From positions 8,253,001-8,317,000 of the forward strand of contig NC_045148.1 in NCBI RefSeq assembly GCF_008831285.2: a stretch of DNA of 64,000 nt, in the 5' to 3' direction. The notes beneath the pieces are model-generated. The model ran no database searches. It had not been told where the DNA came from and saw nothing but the letters and a program-made list of their open reading frames with translations. A program made the position numbers and the translations under genes. Of this stretch, positions 45,796 through 57,000 are shown piece by piece; within the stretch, counting starts at the first letter, position 1; each line of letters begins with the position of its first letter. This DNA comes from Nymphaea colorata. Lineage: Eukaryota > Streptophyta > Magnoliopsida > Nymphaeales > Nymphaeaceae.

Positions 45796-46033
45796 GCCTC
45801 AAGGGGCATAGCGTAGCTGGTCGAGCTAGGGGCCTGTATTAAGGCAGGTTTCTAGTTTGATTTCCGTTGGCGCTATGTTTCTGTGTCTTAAGACGGTAGG
45901 GCGCGGCACCCAAGCTGAAGGGTGCACCGTTGCTATCGCTGACACCGACGCAGCTCAGGACCCCGAAGGCAGGGGGAATGGGAGGGCCTTCGGGCCTTTT
46001 TCGGACGGTGGGTTTAATACCCCTTACTCACCC
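45796..46033 (+). mobile_element. tRNA-derived SINE (238 bp)
   Basis: Flanked by a perfect 16-bp direct repeat. The 5' part resembles a tRNA gene with an A-box-like TAGCTGGTCGAGC (about 45815) and a B-box-like AGTTTGATTTCC (about 45853), the internal RNA polymerase III promoter. The 3' part contains an imperfect hairpin GGGCCTTCGGGCC. The tail is pyrimidine-rich (ACCCCTTACTCACCC) rather than poly(A). It is GC-richer than its surroundings. Frames in it are not genes. Confidence 0.85.
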
Positions 46034-46049
46034 GAAAGGAATTGATCCT
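46034..46049. repeat. SINE target-site duplication (right)
   Basis: GAAAGGAATTGATCCT, identical to 45780-45795. Confidence 0.9.
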
Positions 46050-46215
46050 ATTTTCGGACTGATTAAAATCCAGAAAGAAATCTCTCTAACGTACGTAAAC
46101 GTAAAGGTTCTCCTTCCCAGTGAAGTCCAGGTGGGCCTCAAAGCAAATACGTGACGAGACTTGTCTGAGTGGACTTTTATAAAGGATGTAAGACATTTTG
46201 TTTGGGGTTTAAAAA

Positions 46216-46855
46216 AAAAAAAAAAAATCTCCCAAAAATCAAGTGAAGTTTTCTCCTTAAAACCGAGTTCTCTTTTATCTCAACTTACTTTAAAAGCACA
46301 CTCCAACTTTTGATCAGACATTTTTAACTTGCTAAGATTATTGGCGTTAGAAAATAATCTCAGATAAATTTCGCACCAAGTTACCTGATTGCATGAAAAT
46401 TAAAAGGAAACTTTTGCCCTAGGTACTTCAGTCTAAAGAAATATTTTCCTTTGGATAAAATAGACAGGACTTTGCATGACGCAACGAATGCATCCAAATC
46501 CAATACCCAAAGCATTTTCACGGGTCCATCACGCATTTGGGTTCGGTGTAGATTTAACCTAATTGCAACAACCCAAATTCGTAGAAATTCTGTTGCGTCT
46601 TGCAAAGCCCTGTCTATTTTATCCAAAGGAAAATATTTCTTTAGACTGAAGTACCTAGGGCAAAAGTTTCCTTTTAATTTTCATGCTCTCAAGTAACTTG
46701 AAATTTATCTGAGATTAGTTTCTAAGGCGAATAATCTTAACTAGTTAAAAATGTCTGATCAAAAGTTGGAGTGTACTTTTAAAGTAAGTTGAGATAAAAG
46801 AGAACACGGTTTTAACTTTTAAGGAGATTGGAAGGAGAAGGTGAGATTTTTTTTC
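46216..46855. mobile_element. Foldback / Mutator-like MITE (about 640 bp, arms about 250 bp)
   Basis: Nearly the whole interval is one inverted repeat centred near 46530. AAAAATCTCCC...CTCCTTAAAACCGAG at the left pairs with the right end GGTTTTAACTTTTAAGGAG...GAGATTTTTTT. Inside, TTTTATCTCAACTTACTTTA, TTTGATCAGACATTTTTAAC and CCCTAGGTACTTCAGTCTAA all recur inverted. Long terminal inverted repeats without a coding sequence fit a Mutator-like MITE; the homopolymer flanks hide the target duplication. The mirror-image 81-residue frames here are artefacts. Confidence 0.85.
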
Positions 46856-47470
46856 TGCATTTTAATCCACCCGAAAATTTTAGTATGTGCAAGCCACTAA
46901 AACACGGCATAGAAACCTCGCGTATAGTGCAAGCTTCAATCGCCAAGACAAAACAAAACCTAGTTTTAGGAAATCTCTCAAAAAAAAAAAAAGTAGGGCA
47001 TCAAGTGTCTACAGTCTCAAAAAATTGAGGTGAAGAGTCATGTTCCTATTGAAGAACATGACCAGTGGGCCATATCTGGCTAAATACTTAGCAAAACGCA
47101 CCCGATCATGGTGGAAATATTATTTTTTAAAATTTTTATATAGAACAAGTAAAATTTTTTAAATTTATATGTAAATTTTAAAAAAAAAATTAAGGTGGGG
47201 CCAAGGCTCATGCGAGCCCCCCTTGGCTCCAGCCCTGGCTCTATCGCTGAAGTCCTCCTACTAGGCTGCACTCTCGCACAGGTGTTTCCAAGTCAATATC
47301 TAGCCAGATATGGCCTGTTAGTCACATTCATCAATGGGAACATGAGTCTTCACCTCAATTCTTTGGGATTGTATGTACTTTTTGCCCTACTTTCTTTTTT
47401 TTTTTAGAGAGAGGGAGAGAGAGAGATTTCTTGAGACTAGGGTTTTTTCATGTGTTGATGTTTGAAGTTC

Positions 47471-50400
47471 CCACTTTACGATGGTCTAGATGGAGATGTT
47501 GGGCATGAGGTTTCTAGTGTCCCTAGACAGGGTTAGAGTTAAAAGAAATTTCATGAGGAGTGGTGAATTAAAGTTTTTAAATTTTGACTAGTTGTAAAAT
47601 ATCATTTTTCAAAATTTTTATATAAAACAAGTGAAATTTTTTAAAATTTACATATAATTTTTTTTTTTAAAAAAAAAGTAGGACCAGAGCCCATGCAACA
47701 CTCGGTGCATTACTTAGTGTGCATGTTGGGCTGCTTTTGCCATAAAAGAATTGGTAGAAGCAACACAACCCCGTGCTATGTATCTCAGCGGAAGTGTGTG
47801 TTCTACCGATGTTCAATGTCACGACTTTCATGACGTGGATTACCATTCCCTTAATAGCTCAATATTACATTAATTCCAACACTCTTAACAAGTTTTATTT
47901 TCTCAGGAACGTCTATTCTCATGTTTCATGTTGGCTCTGGAACAGAATTGTTGGAACAATAAAAATATTATGGATTCTGGTGAGAAATTCTTTGGCTTAT
48001 TTTGCATCTCTAGCAAGAGCATTTATATATGTAAGTCTAAATAGATTTGGACTGACCTGTTCCGTCTGAATTGAAGTGTTTTGGGAAGTTCATGTTTGGT
48101 TGGAGATTTAATACCTATAATGAGTTTGATTAAAAATAATTGAAGAACTTTAAATTTGTGTTAAAAGTATAAATAATTCTTACAAAATTTGAATATGACA
48201 TTGTGAGTTGGATTGGTGTTTAAGGAGTTTCGGATCTGATACAAATTCATATTTGGATGCAGGGTATAAGATTATGTTTTAGTTGTTCTAAATAAACTAG
48301 ATCTCAATGATTTTGCATTTTTGTGTGTGTGTGTGTGTAAAGCGGTTGAAAATGGATTTGAGTTCAAACTCATTTCCTTTGAAATTACAACTACATATGG
48401 ATCTAGATCTAGATATGCTTTGTTTTAAAAAGACATCCTTATGTGTGGTAATAGTTGTAAATAGATTGTGTTTGTGTATTAAAGTTAGTTGTTCTAAACA
48501 ATTCTGGATCTGAATATAGTTGTTTTGAAGTACATATGACAAATTTGGCTCTGAATTATTTTGTAAACATATATCTATGTGTATTGGTGTTGAAAACAGA
48601 CTTAGATCTGATTCGTTTTGACGATACACATATTATGCATGTTAGCTAATGTATGCAGATTTGGATCTAAACCTGATTTTTTTTTTTAAATGATACGTAT
48701 GATGTATATTATTTGTTGTAAAGCAATTTGGATTTCGATTTGATTTGTCTTCAAAGTAGATATAATTTGTTAGATCTTCTATGCCCATTTTGAATTGGAT
48801 TTTTACTTGAATCTATTGACACTAATTACATTTAGAGAAGAAGAAGAAGAAGCAGAAAGGAGAAAAACTTTGGGTAAACCCTGAGATGGATGGTTGCATG
48901 TGTTCGGTGGCACTGCCCTGTCCATTCAGTTCATGGATCTTAGGGCTGACTTAACTATTTGGATAGAAATATGAATTTAGAAAAAGCTTCTAAAAGCTGA
49001 GTCAAGTATTATGAATGAAATTTTGGAATAGTGATTTGGGTTGGGATCTGATGTAGAGATTCAAATCTGGAGCAGAGGGATAGATCATAGATCTTGGATT
49101 TGAATTGTGGGTTTGGATCAAAATCCAAAGTCGAAGGGATTGTAGACTCGAACACGGATATGGATCTAGATAAAAGATTTATATTGAAGATATGGGATTT
49201 GAAATAGAGAGGGGCATCCCCTAGGTGGGTCATGTTGGGCTCATAGGACATTGGAGCAAGTTAAGGCTGGTGCATTGGGACTGGGTGCAGTTGGCTTTGC
49301 CAAGACCGAGTTACTTGAGACTTAGCTTGGTGTGATTGGTTCGAGCATGACATGCTTAGACCAGGTTTCTGGACTTTAGACCTATGAAAAACAGGGCCGA
49401 GCAAGTTCAAACTGGGCTTGGCAGGTCCAAACCAAGTCAACAGGGTCATGCCTTAGGTCTAAGCCGGTAGTGGGTCGAGCCTGGTTGGTCTCCAGGCCTA
49501 GTTCAGTGGTGGGGCCCACTGAATTGGGTGACAGTCTTAAGGTATACATAAACCTCAGTAGACGACCAAAATATGATATCATGATCAAAACTCCAAAATA
49601 TTACTATAGGCTGCATTCAAAATGACCAATTTGCCCTTACTCAATCCCTCAAAAATTTTTAGACGAGAGCACTTTGGACGAGTTAGCTCTCTAAGATTGG
49701 GCATGGATTAGATGGCCCGCTAGAAACAAGTTTGTTTTAGACTTAACATGAAATCTCCTCTCGGTTTTCTATAAAAATCACTTTCTCAAAAATCAAAGGC
49801 AACAAAATCCAAGAGGAAATGGGAAAATGATGGATAAACTAAGAAAATCATTATATCGGTGGGTTCAGGATAGAATTTTGCGGGTGGAGCTAAGTGGATC
49901 TGAGGAAACCCATATCAGTAGCAGAGAATCTGCTGAAACAGGATATAATTCTAATGAGATTTTAGGTACAAGCAGCTCATTATTAAACTCTTAAAGCAAG
50001 GTGAAAGCAAAGTACAGTGAAGCAGAGTGATCAAAAATGAAAAAATGGTTAACCAACACTGGATGACTGTCACCTCAGGTTAGTCGTGTCCAGTTTGAGT
50101 GAAAACTGCTAAAAACACTCACCTTCATAGATTCAGGTGTGACAAAAAACAGTTTTTAGAAGAGAAGAGCACAAGAACGGCAAGGCGTGGAACAAAAAGA
50201 CGGTTTTTAGAAGAGATTTTTTCGACATCTTAGGAGAGAGATGAGGAGTTAACAGAGAAAGCGAATCTCTCCTACAATAACCATCGTGCTTCACGACGAC
50301 AACACCCGAGAGATCCCTTTCACGATCAACTGTTCTGATTATATCCCAATTCTTTCTTATAAGAGCTCGAGCTCCAAAGCTCTGTCATCTAAAAAGGATC

Positions 50401-50753
50401 TCAAAGACATCCTCGATTTGTAAAAAAGAACTACGAAATACATATGATATGATCAAACAGAAGCAAGAATCGGCCTGAAGTCTAATTTGACATAAAGTAA
50501 TTCATATAATTCGTCCTCTGTCTATCATTCAGAATGACAACTTTTTCGCACATCTCAACCACCCTTCTGCTCTAAACACAAAACAAGATATGAAAACATC
50601 AAACAGATTACGGTCAAGTATTTACACTTTCAAAATATTTATTTCTCATAATATGAATTATACAGTATTGATAGACATCAACCAAACAACTTTTGACTCA
50701 TCATAACTGTGTCGACTCTCATAAATAGGAGGGTCTTTCTCCTTCTCAGAGGC
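47471..50753. other. Intergenic, repeat-poor, no gene seen
   Basis: 47580-47690 repeats the AT-rich segment found at 47110-47200 (TTTTTATATARAACAAGTRAA), and 47690-47770 repeats the block GCAACACTSGGTGCATTA with TTGGTAGAAGC. There is a short (GT)n at about 48323-48338, then many GGATCTAGAT/GATTTGGAT words at 48.3-49.2 kb. No coding region is supported. Confidence 0.5.
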
Positions 50754-51008
50754 TTAATTGGGACCCCAGCAGCTGAGATACATGACAGTACGCAGCGACT
50801 CCTCAGCCCGCCTGTTCTTCTCCTCGGTGGCCCTCCTCTTCACCGGCTCCATTGCGGCGGATACGCGCCTCGCCTGGCGAGAGGTGACGGCGTCTTTCCG
50901 GCCGCCGATCTTCGCCGCCACCTCGCGCTTGGGCGCCTGGTCCTTCAGCACCTGGAGCGCCCTGCCGCCATATGCCAGGCAGACCCTGCTTGCATGCCTC
51001 AGGCTCAT
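50754..51008 (-). CDS. Wound-induced (DUF3774/WIP family) protein, diverged paralogue, 84 aa
   Basis: The minus strand encodes MSLRHASRVCLAYGG at the N-terminus, a basic Lys/Arg-rich middle and AEESLRTVMYLSCWGPN at the C-terminus (residues 68-84), the WIP-family signature. The N-terminal NRAVIAAG block and the QGLKDQG block of the 0-9 kb cluster are replaced by RALQVLKDQAPKREV, so it is an older paralogue and not a recent duplicate. The gene is one exon and clearly GC-richer than its surroundings. The coding frame is intact and a TATATG-like element lies about 290 bases upstream. Likely an active wound- or stress-related small protein; the function is inferred from the family. Confidence 0.85.
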   Translation of the reverse strand: MSLRHASRVCLAYGGRALQVLKDQAPKREVAAKIGGRKDAVTSRQARRVSAAMEPVKRRATEEKNRRAEESLRTVMYLSCWGPN

Positions 51009-53768
51009 TCCCCCTCTACTTGTAGAAGAAAAAGGGCTCTTCTTCGAACGGATTAAAAACGACCCGCTTCACGGAATCGCCGGAAGGCTAAGAACTCGAC
51101 CGGGTTAAAGACGACCCACTTGCCCAAATCGCCGGAAAATTCACGGGAACCTGATTCGTGCGGATTTGAGACGACCAACTTGATGGAATCGACAGGAACG
51201 GTTGTGAAGACGGAATATGGATGAGCTTTGCTGATGACAGGAACTCGGGATTGTTGCTATCGCAAACTTTGGAAGTAAGACAGCCGAGGGAGGAACATAT
51301 AAGGGAAGAAAGAGCGCCGTGGGATTTGAAGAAACCGGCGGCTCCCTCCGCGTGGAGGGGCGACTGAGTTGCCGATCAAGGTCGCGGATAGGGATGAATG
51401 ATGGACGATTACAATTTATTAGATACGAAACGTGGGAAGATGAACGCAATCCTGAGCCTTCTGGTTTAAGGTGAATCCTGTGGGTGTGGGTTGGTTTTGG
51501 CCTTCATTGACCAAATGGTTAAGGATGCCGATAACTCCGAGCTGCGGCTTCCTGGCAGAAGAGATAGAAACGGGTCGAACTCGTGTAGATCCATATCTGG
51601 GTTTGGATCCGAGATACTATAACGAGATAAAAATAAGATGGCATAATACCCCAACAAATTAAAATATAAAAAATATAGAAAAAAACCACTTACCAATCCA
51701 TTGCTTCACTTTTAAAACAAATAAACCCAATTTTTTATCAAAATCCTCAAAGACCAGCCCATCAACGAAAAACCATAAATTTTTATTTGAAATGACAAAA
51801 GTACCTAAAAAATCTTTCATCAAGGGGATAGTCGTTTATGAGAGATATTTTTGTGTTATTTTGTGAATATGCAGCTTCTGAAGATTCTTTCTAAAAAAAA
51901 ATCAGTTATTTATTTGGTAGGGTGGATTTATGCAATTTGAAGACCTCTTATATCGTTTTACTGGTTCGTCCTATTTCCTACTTGTTGAAGACATGAAAGG
52001 TTCTTAATGATGATGCCGAATATATTCGTCATTGGTGCTTCACGGATGCAAGAATATGCTCCACCCACATTCACACTTCCAACAAAGAGAGAATTGAGAA
52101 AAAAATAATAGGCTTAAACTTTTAGATTACGTACAATGTCATTTATGTTTTTCTAATTCCAATTATAAGAATCTAAAACAACACGAAAGAATTGATCAAG
52201 TTTTTTAATAGAAAATTTCTTAAGTTTGTTTATTGGACTAGTATCCCGTTCTTATTCGTAAGACTTTTTTCAATGATTGACAGTCTTTAATTAATAAGCA
52301 TTGTTGTACCAAAATTTACTAAAAAAGTTTAGTATAGTTCGGGCAGTTAAGTAAATGATATTCATACTAAACCAATATTTTATTACTCTTCAAAAGTTGA
52401 ACGTGTTGGTAAAATGTTCTGTAAAAGTTTCCTTTTCCCACGTTCCCTTTGCTCCGTCGTCGTTCACCACAGGCTCACCTACCCAGGTCCAGGATCTTAA
52501 GAGCCTCTCATTTTAATGAGGGTCCCCACCGGATTCCGGCAGCGTATGTCACTTTGCCACCATCATGGGGACTGCATGACCAGTCTGTATCTATCTTATT
52601 CTCTTCATAATCGAAACGCGAACAGCATGGTTGCAGGCGGCAATGGATTGCTGCTGCTGCTGGTGGTGGAAGTGGCAGGGGACAGGCAAGAAGTTTTCTG
52701 AAGTTCCATTTCTTGTGGTCGGTTCATCTTTATCCTATCATGTTCATGGTGGCATCAGTTTGTTCTCGACTGGTTACTGCACAATTCACTTTGATTGGAC
52801 CACTGGAGCTAGGTATCTTCTGGGATAATGAAAAGACCTCAAAAACGCTAAAATAGCTGAAGATTTCACAGGTGCGGTTGATATTAATTCAAACTTCTCT
52901 GTGCATTTTTTATTTCTTTGCCCTTGGAACACAAGTACAAAGATAAAGAAACAATCCCTGAAGCTGTTGGCACTATGGTAGGATAAGAGCTGGTAGGGTC
53001 AGTGTTCGTTTCCAACTTCAGTGGTGTCAAACCCTATGTGCTGCTAAAGGGAGACATGGACATCTCTTAGAGGCACCACAATCAGCCTTATACCCTAGGA
53101 AGATCCTATAACCTGGGAAGATGGAAGGAAGAAAGGAGCCTTCAGCCTTCACTCGGCGGTGAGAATAGCCTCCCAGTCACCAAAAAGGAAAAAAAAAAAA
53201 TGAAAGAAACAGTTTCTGCCTACCATGGTTTTCTGTGGAATCTTTTTAAACTAATGCCGCCATGTTGGTGGTTAACTTCATTGCAATGAAGAGATGATTG
53301 AAACTCACCGTGCAGTTGAATTGGTTTATGTAGCATTTAAGAATAATGGTATCTTCTGAAACCATCCTCCTTTTGTCGATGTTGTGCTGAGCTGAAAATT
53401 TCACTTTATAAGACCTTCCTAAGGCTGTTTATGGAGCTGATCGATTTTCAGCAGGTTGGTCCTTTTAACTATCTTAAAAATAGGCTACATAATAGCATTA
53501 ATAATTAAAGAAGTACTGTTTGTAGGACCAACAAAAAGTAGTTATGATGCTTCTTCTGAATATACAAGAGAGTCGAATCCACACCACCATAGAGAAGGAA
53601 CTGAACATAAACACAACATGTTTTGCCAATTTTCCTCTTTCTATCTATTTCAAAAGAAAACATCGGGAATCAAATTCCACCCAACAAAAGGAAACTTAGA
53701 AAGAGGACCAACAAAATTACAGATTTCGAATGACAGGAAATCTACCACGTCTATAGCAATGAGAAGCA
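51009..53768. other. Intergenic, no gene seen
   Basis: Upstream region of the WIP paralogue and downstream region of the diacylglycerol kinase gene. Frames are short. 51060-51180 contains three near-repeats of the type GACGACCMACTTGRYGGAATCG. No transposon ends recognised. Confidence 0.5.
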
Positions 53769-54098
53769 CTAACTGTTGCGCGCAAGAACATCATCATCAA
53801 AAGAAAATCTGAAAGTGTCCGCCGCTCCAAACTTCCTTCTCCCCTCGGACTCCTCATCGGACGCCATACTGTCCTCATCGTCTTCATCCTCGCGACGAGG
53901 AGAAGGAGTGCTAGGATCGTCAACGCTTTTGGCTTTGCAATCATGAGTAGCCAGCATATTGACTTGACCGAGGTGTGAAATCTCAACCACCACAGTATCG
54001 TCTTCACTAGGGAGAGGCTGTTTCCATGGTTCCCCATCCATTCTCATGTACGTGTGCTCTGCTGCGCCCTTGTGAAACTCAAAGCGTACGCGACGTGC
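53769..54098 (-). CDS. DGK last exon
   Basis: 109 codons plus stop, from the acceptor TTTTCAG. Encodes [40 protein letters not shown] and [16 protein letters not shown] (end of the accessory domain), followed by an acidic Asp/Glu/Ser-rich segment and [13 protein letters not shown]. In some plant DGK genes alternative splicing of this end adds a calmodulin-binding tail; nothing of that kind was recognised in the 1.7-kb intron before it. Confidence 0.93.
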   Translation of the reverse strand, partial: ARRVRFEFHKGAAEHTYMRMDGEPWKQPLPSEDDTVVVEISHLGQVNMLATHDCKAKSVDDPSTPSPRREDEDDEDSMASDEESEGRRKFGAADTFRFSFDDDVLARNS

Positions 54099-57000
54099 CT
54101 GAAAACATTTCAAATCAAACTTGTTAAACAAAGTTCAGGACCTATCACAACAAACACATAGAAGCCATGCAGACGCAGTTTGACATTATGAAATTTTTCG
54201 TTTTTAAGAAGGAAATTTCAGTCTGGAATGGATTAGGACTAAATGTGAAAACCTGCATACGAAGACACCTGTCCCTATGTAAATTAAAAAAAAAAAAAGG
54301 TTTAAGCCAGATGAGTCCCGACTACTAGGATGACAACGCCATGGAAAATCTCAGGCAGCAGCAGCATGACAAGGGTTGTGTACTTTAATAATTCTGCACT
54401 GCACGGACATACAGTTTACATCAAGATAACCATAAGAGATCATGACATTGGAATCTGAGCATGCAAAATACTAGTCTTCATCAAAACACAAGGCTGAGAA
54501 CATATAACCAGACTTTAAGCTGATCTTATCTCGGTCCCCTTTCATGATTAAGTGGCAATAGAACCGCAAGGAAGGGATCGACATGGGTAAAACATGAGCG
54601 TTATAGTCCAAAGAGGGTCACTGTGAGACCAGATCATGCTACTAACATAAAATAATGGCAATGAGGCGCATACAGAAAAGGGAAGATTGAACAATTGTAT
54701 TCAGATGTCTATAGTGAATTGCATACAATTAGAAGACTCATGTTAGTGATCAAACTGACCTTCAACTCTGTGAATAGGCTGACCAGGTATAGATAATGAT
54801 GAGATACATTGACGCAGCGTTTTAGAAGACAGTGACTGCTAAAAAAGCTATTTACGGCAATGGCAAAAGGTATACCCATTTTCCAAAAAATATAAGTGGC
54901 ATTCACAATATATCTTATGGAAAGCAGTAGCCAGATTTCAGCTTTTTTCTGCAGAAGGCATCTAGTATGCACTCAGCAAAAAGCACAGCTCCACAAGCAG
55001 ATAAATAATAAGTACACATGTATGCATGCCACATACAACATGGCCATGTTCACCTCCTAAATAAATATAGAGGTCAAAAATCGCATAGTTTTTCTTGCTT
55101 CCGACAACAGAAGACTAGAAATCAGGTTGCCATCTGTTTCACCTTTTATCTCGCCAAGCCACAAGAACCCTTCATCGAGGTTGGCAGCGTACACTCGTCA
55201 GTACACTGACATCGTGGGCAAACCAGATATGTGGTCCAACTTGCTGAGCTGCATGCACAAGTTGTGACCCGATTCCAATTTATAGCAGACTACTAAAGAC
55301 GTTCAGCTTTCCGAGTGTTCGCAATCAATTTTAGTTCCCTTGATCCTGGTTTATAGAATTCAGGCGTATAGAAACGTTATTTGCAGCCAAAACATGCCAA
55401 GTGGAATTTCAGTACTTTTGTTCCTTTTCTTTTTGCCTGTGCACTCCTTATCAACAGCCTGGATTGAACAGCTGTCAAAATCTATCCAACTTTTGTGCCT
55501 TGTTAATGACCCATATCAAGTGTTCCTGGTGATTTCAAGGCTTCCAAACAAGATCACTTTGACATATTTCCGCAACCAAGGGCAACCATGTACAAGAATT
55601 ACTTACAGCTTATGCGGTAAAAAGGTGCTAACGTAGTAAAATGCAAGTGTAGGATGGCTTTACTGGATCTGACAGAATTTCTCCGTTCAAAAAAAGAAAC
55701 AATTGTGAAACGATGAAAGTATGACACTACAATTACACTCACACTTTCTTAATTAAACATTGTACTTGACTGGCAACATAGGGAAACCAATTGTACCTGT
55801 GCAAGTCGAGTCCCATGTCCCTTAGGCGCAAGTAAAACAAGTCCATGCCAACCATCTCTAAATCCTACCACCTCAATAAGACCATCATCTACATAAGGTG
55901 CAGTCAAGTCCCTCTGTCGAACGTCATGGTTCATACAAATAATCAGAAGACATAAAGCTAATAATCTCAATGGCAACAAGCAAATGCAGCGAGAAGCATA
56001 AAAAGCACCAGCACTTACATCTCTCTTTTTCTTACTGTTTGGCGTTCCCCATGGATTAAAACCACCAGAAAAGCTAGGCAAGTTTAGGCATATGATGGAT
56101 CTGATGCTGAAGATGACGACAACCAAAGCAAGACTCAGCTAACTAATCAATGATGACTTTTTCATTTTTAAGATCAATTAGAAAACAGAGATGAATGTGA
56201 TCTAGATTCTGAGTAGGATTGCAACATATGTTTTTAAATGTGTCAGATTTTTCAGTTGATAGCTTGTCATGGATTATCCAAATAAAACTAAGTTATATAT
56301 TCTTATAAATAAGAGTTTTAAATGTTAACATTTTGAAGTTATACCAGTTCATTGCATGTCAACACGTTTTCAAAACTTTTCCAACCCTGATCCTCTGGTT
56401 ATCCATTAGTACGTGCTAAATAGTAACCTTAACCATACGTATCACCACACTGACAGAAAACAAAAAGGAAGAAAGGCAGGTGGAACATGAATCTGAAAAA
56501 GGGCAGGATATTTCTCCCCTTGTTAATATGAAAATATATCCTAAAGGCTGCAGAACTCTTTCCGACCTGTAAAGATATTACAAAATGAACTACAATGAAA
56601 TAACAACAGGTAGTTAAACATGTAGTAAGGCACGCCGTCCAAGACATACCAATAATATTCATATATGGTTGTAAGCATGTAAACCTTTTTGTTGACTAGG
56701 TAATTTTTATTAAAACAAGTAAATGCTTAATGGATGTTCCAAACTATAGACGCTGGTGGAATACATACATCAGCCTTGAACATTCTGCATGAAGATCAGT
56801 TGACACAAGCATACCATCAAGTTTTTATACAAGATATGTTCGCAAAAAGGAACTCTGCAATCCATCAGAATTACCTGCGTGGGATGTGAAGGTCCTCCCA
56901 GTGACCAGGCCTTTTCATTACCTTCACCTTTGCAAGCTGAGCAATATTCCTGCAAAGTATTTCACAAGCATAGTCAGTTAACTGAACAAATCGATGTTCG

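Larger units (their letters stand above)
45290..47470 (+). repeat. Dispersed repeat family, copy E, interrupted
   Basis: 45290-45640 matches the block from ATATGCTTAGTATA to TGTGATCTTTCTTTTA. The next part of the unit (AAAACCTAGTTTTAGGAAAT) only resumes at about 46950, so roughly 1.3 kb carrying a SINE and a foldback element has been inserted. The hairpin is collapsed: left arm 47017-47115, right arm 47290-47372, with AT-rich and GGGGCCAAGGCTCATGCGAG sequence between them. Confidence 0.7.

Noticed and set aside
45857-46154. Small frames in the GC-rich island at 45.8-46.1 kb
   Set aside because: They lie in the SINE, which has tRNA-like promoter boxes and target duplications.
46381-46696. Two near-identical 81-residue proteins on opposite strands
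   Set aside because: Both are produced by the palindromic foldback element.
53456-53812. 118-residue plus-strand frame overlapping the DGK 3' end
   Set aside because: Antisense shadow of the last DGK exon and its 3' untranslated region.
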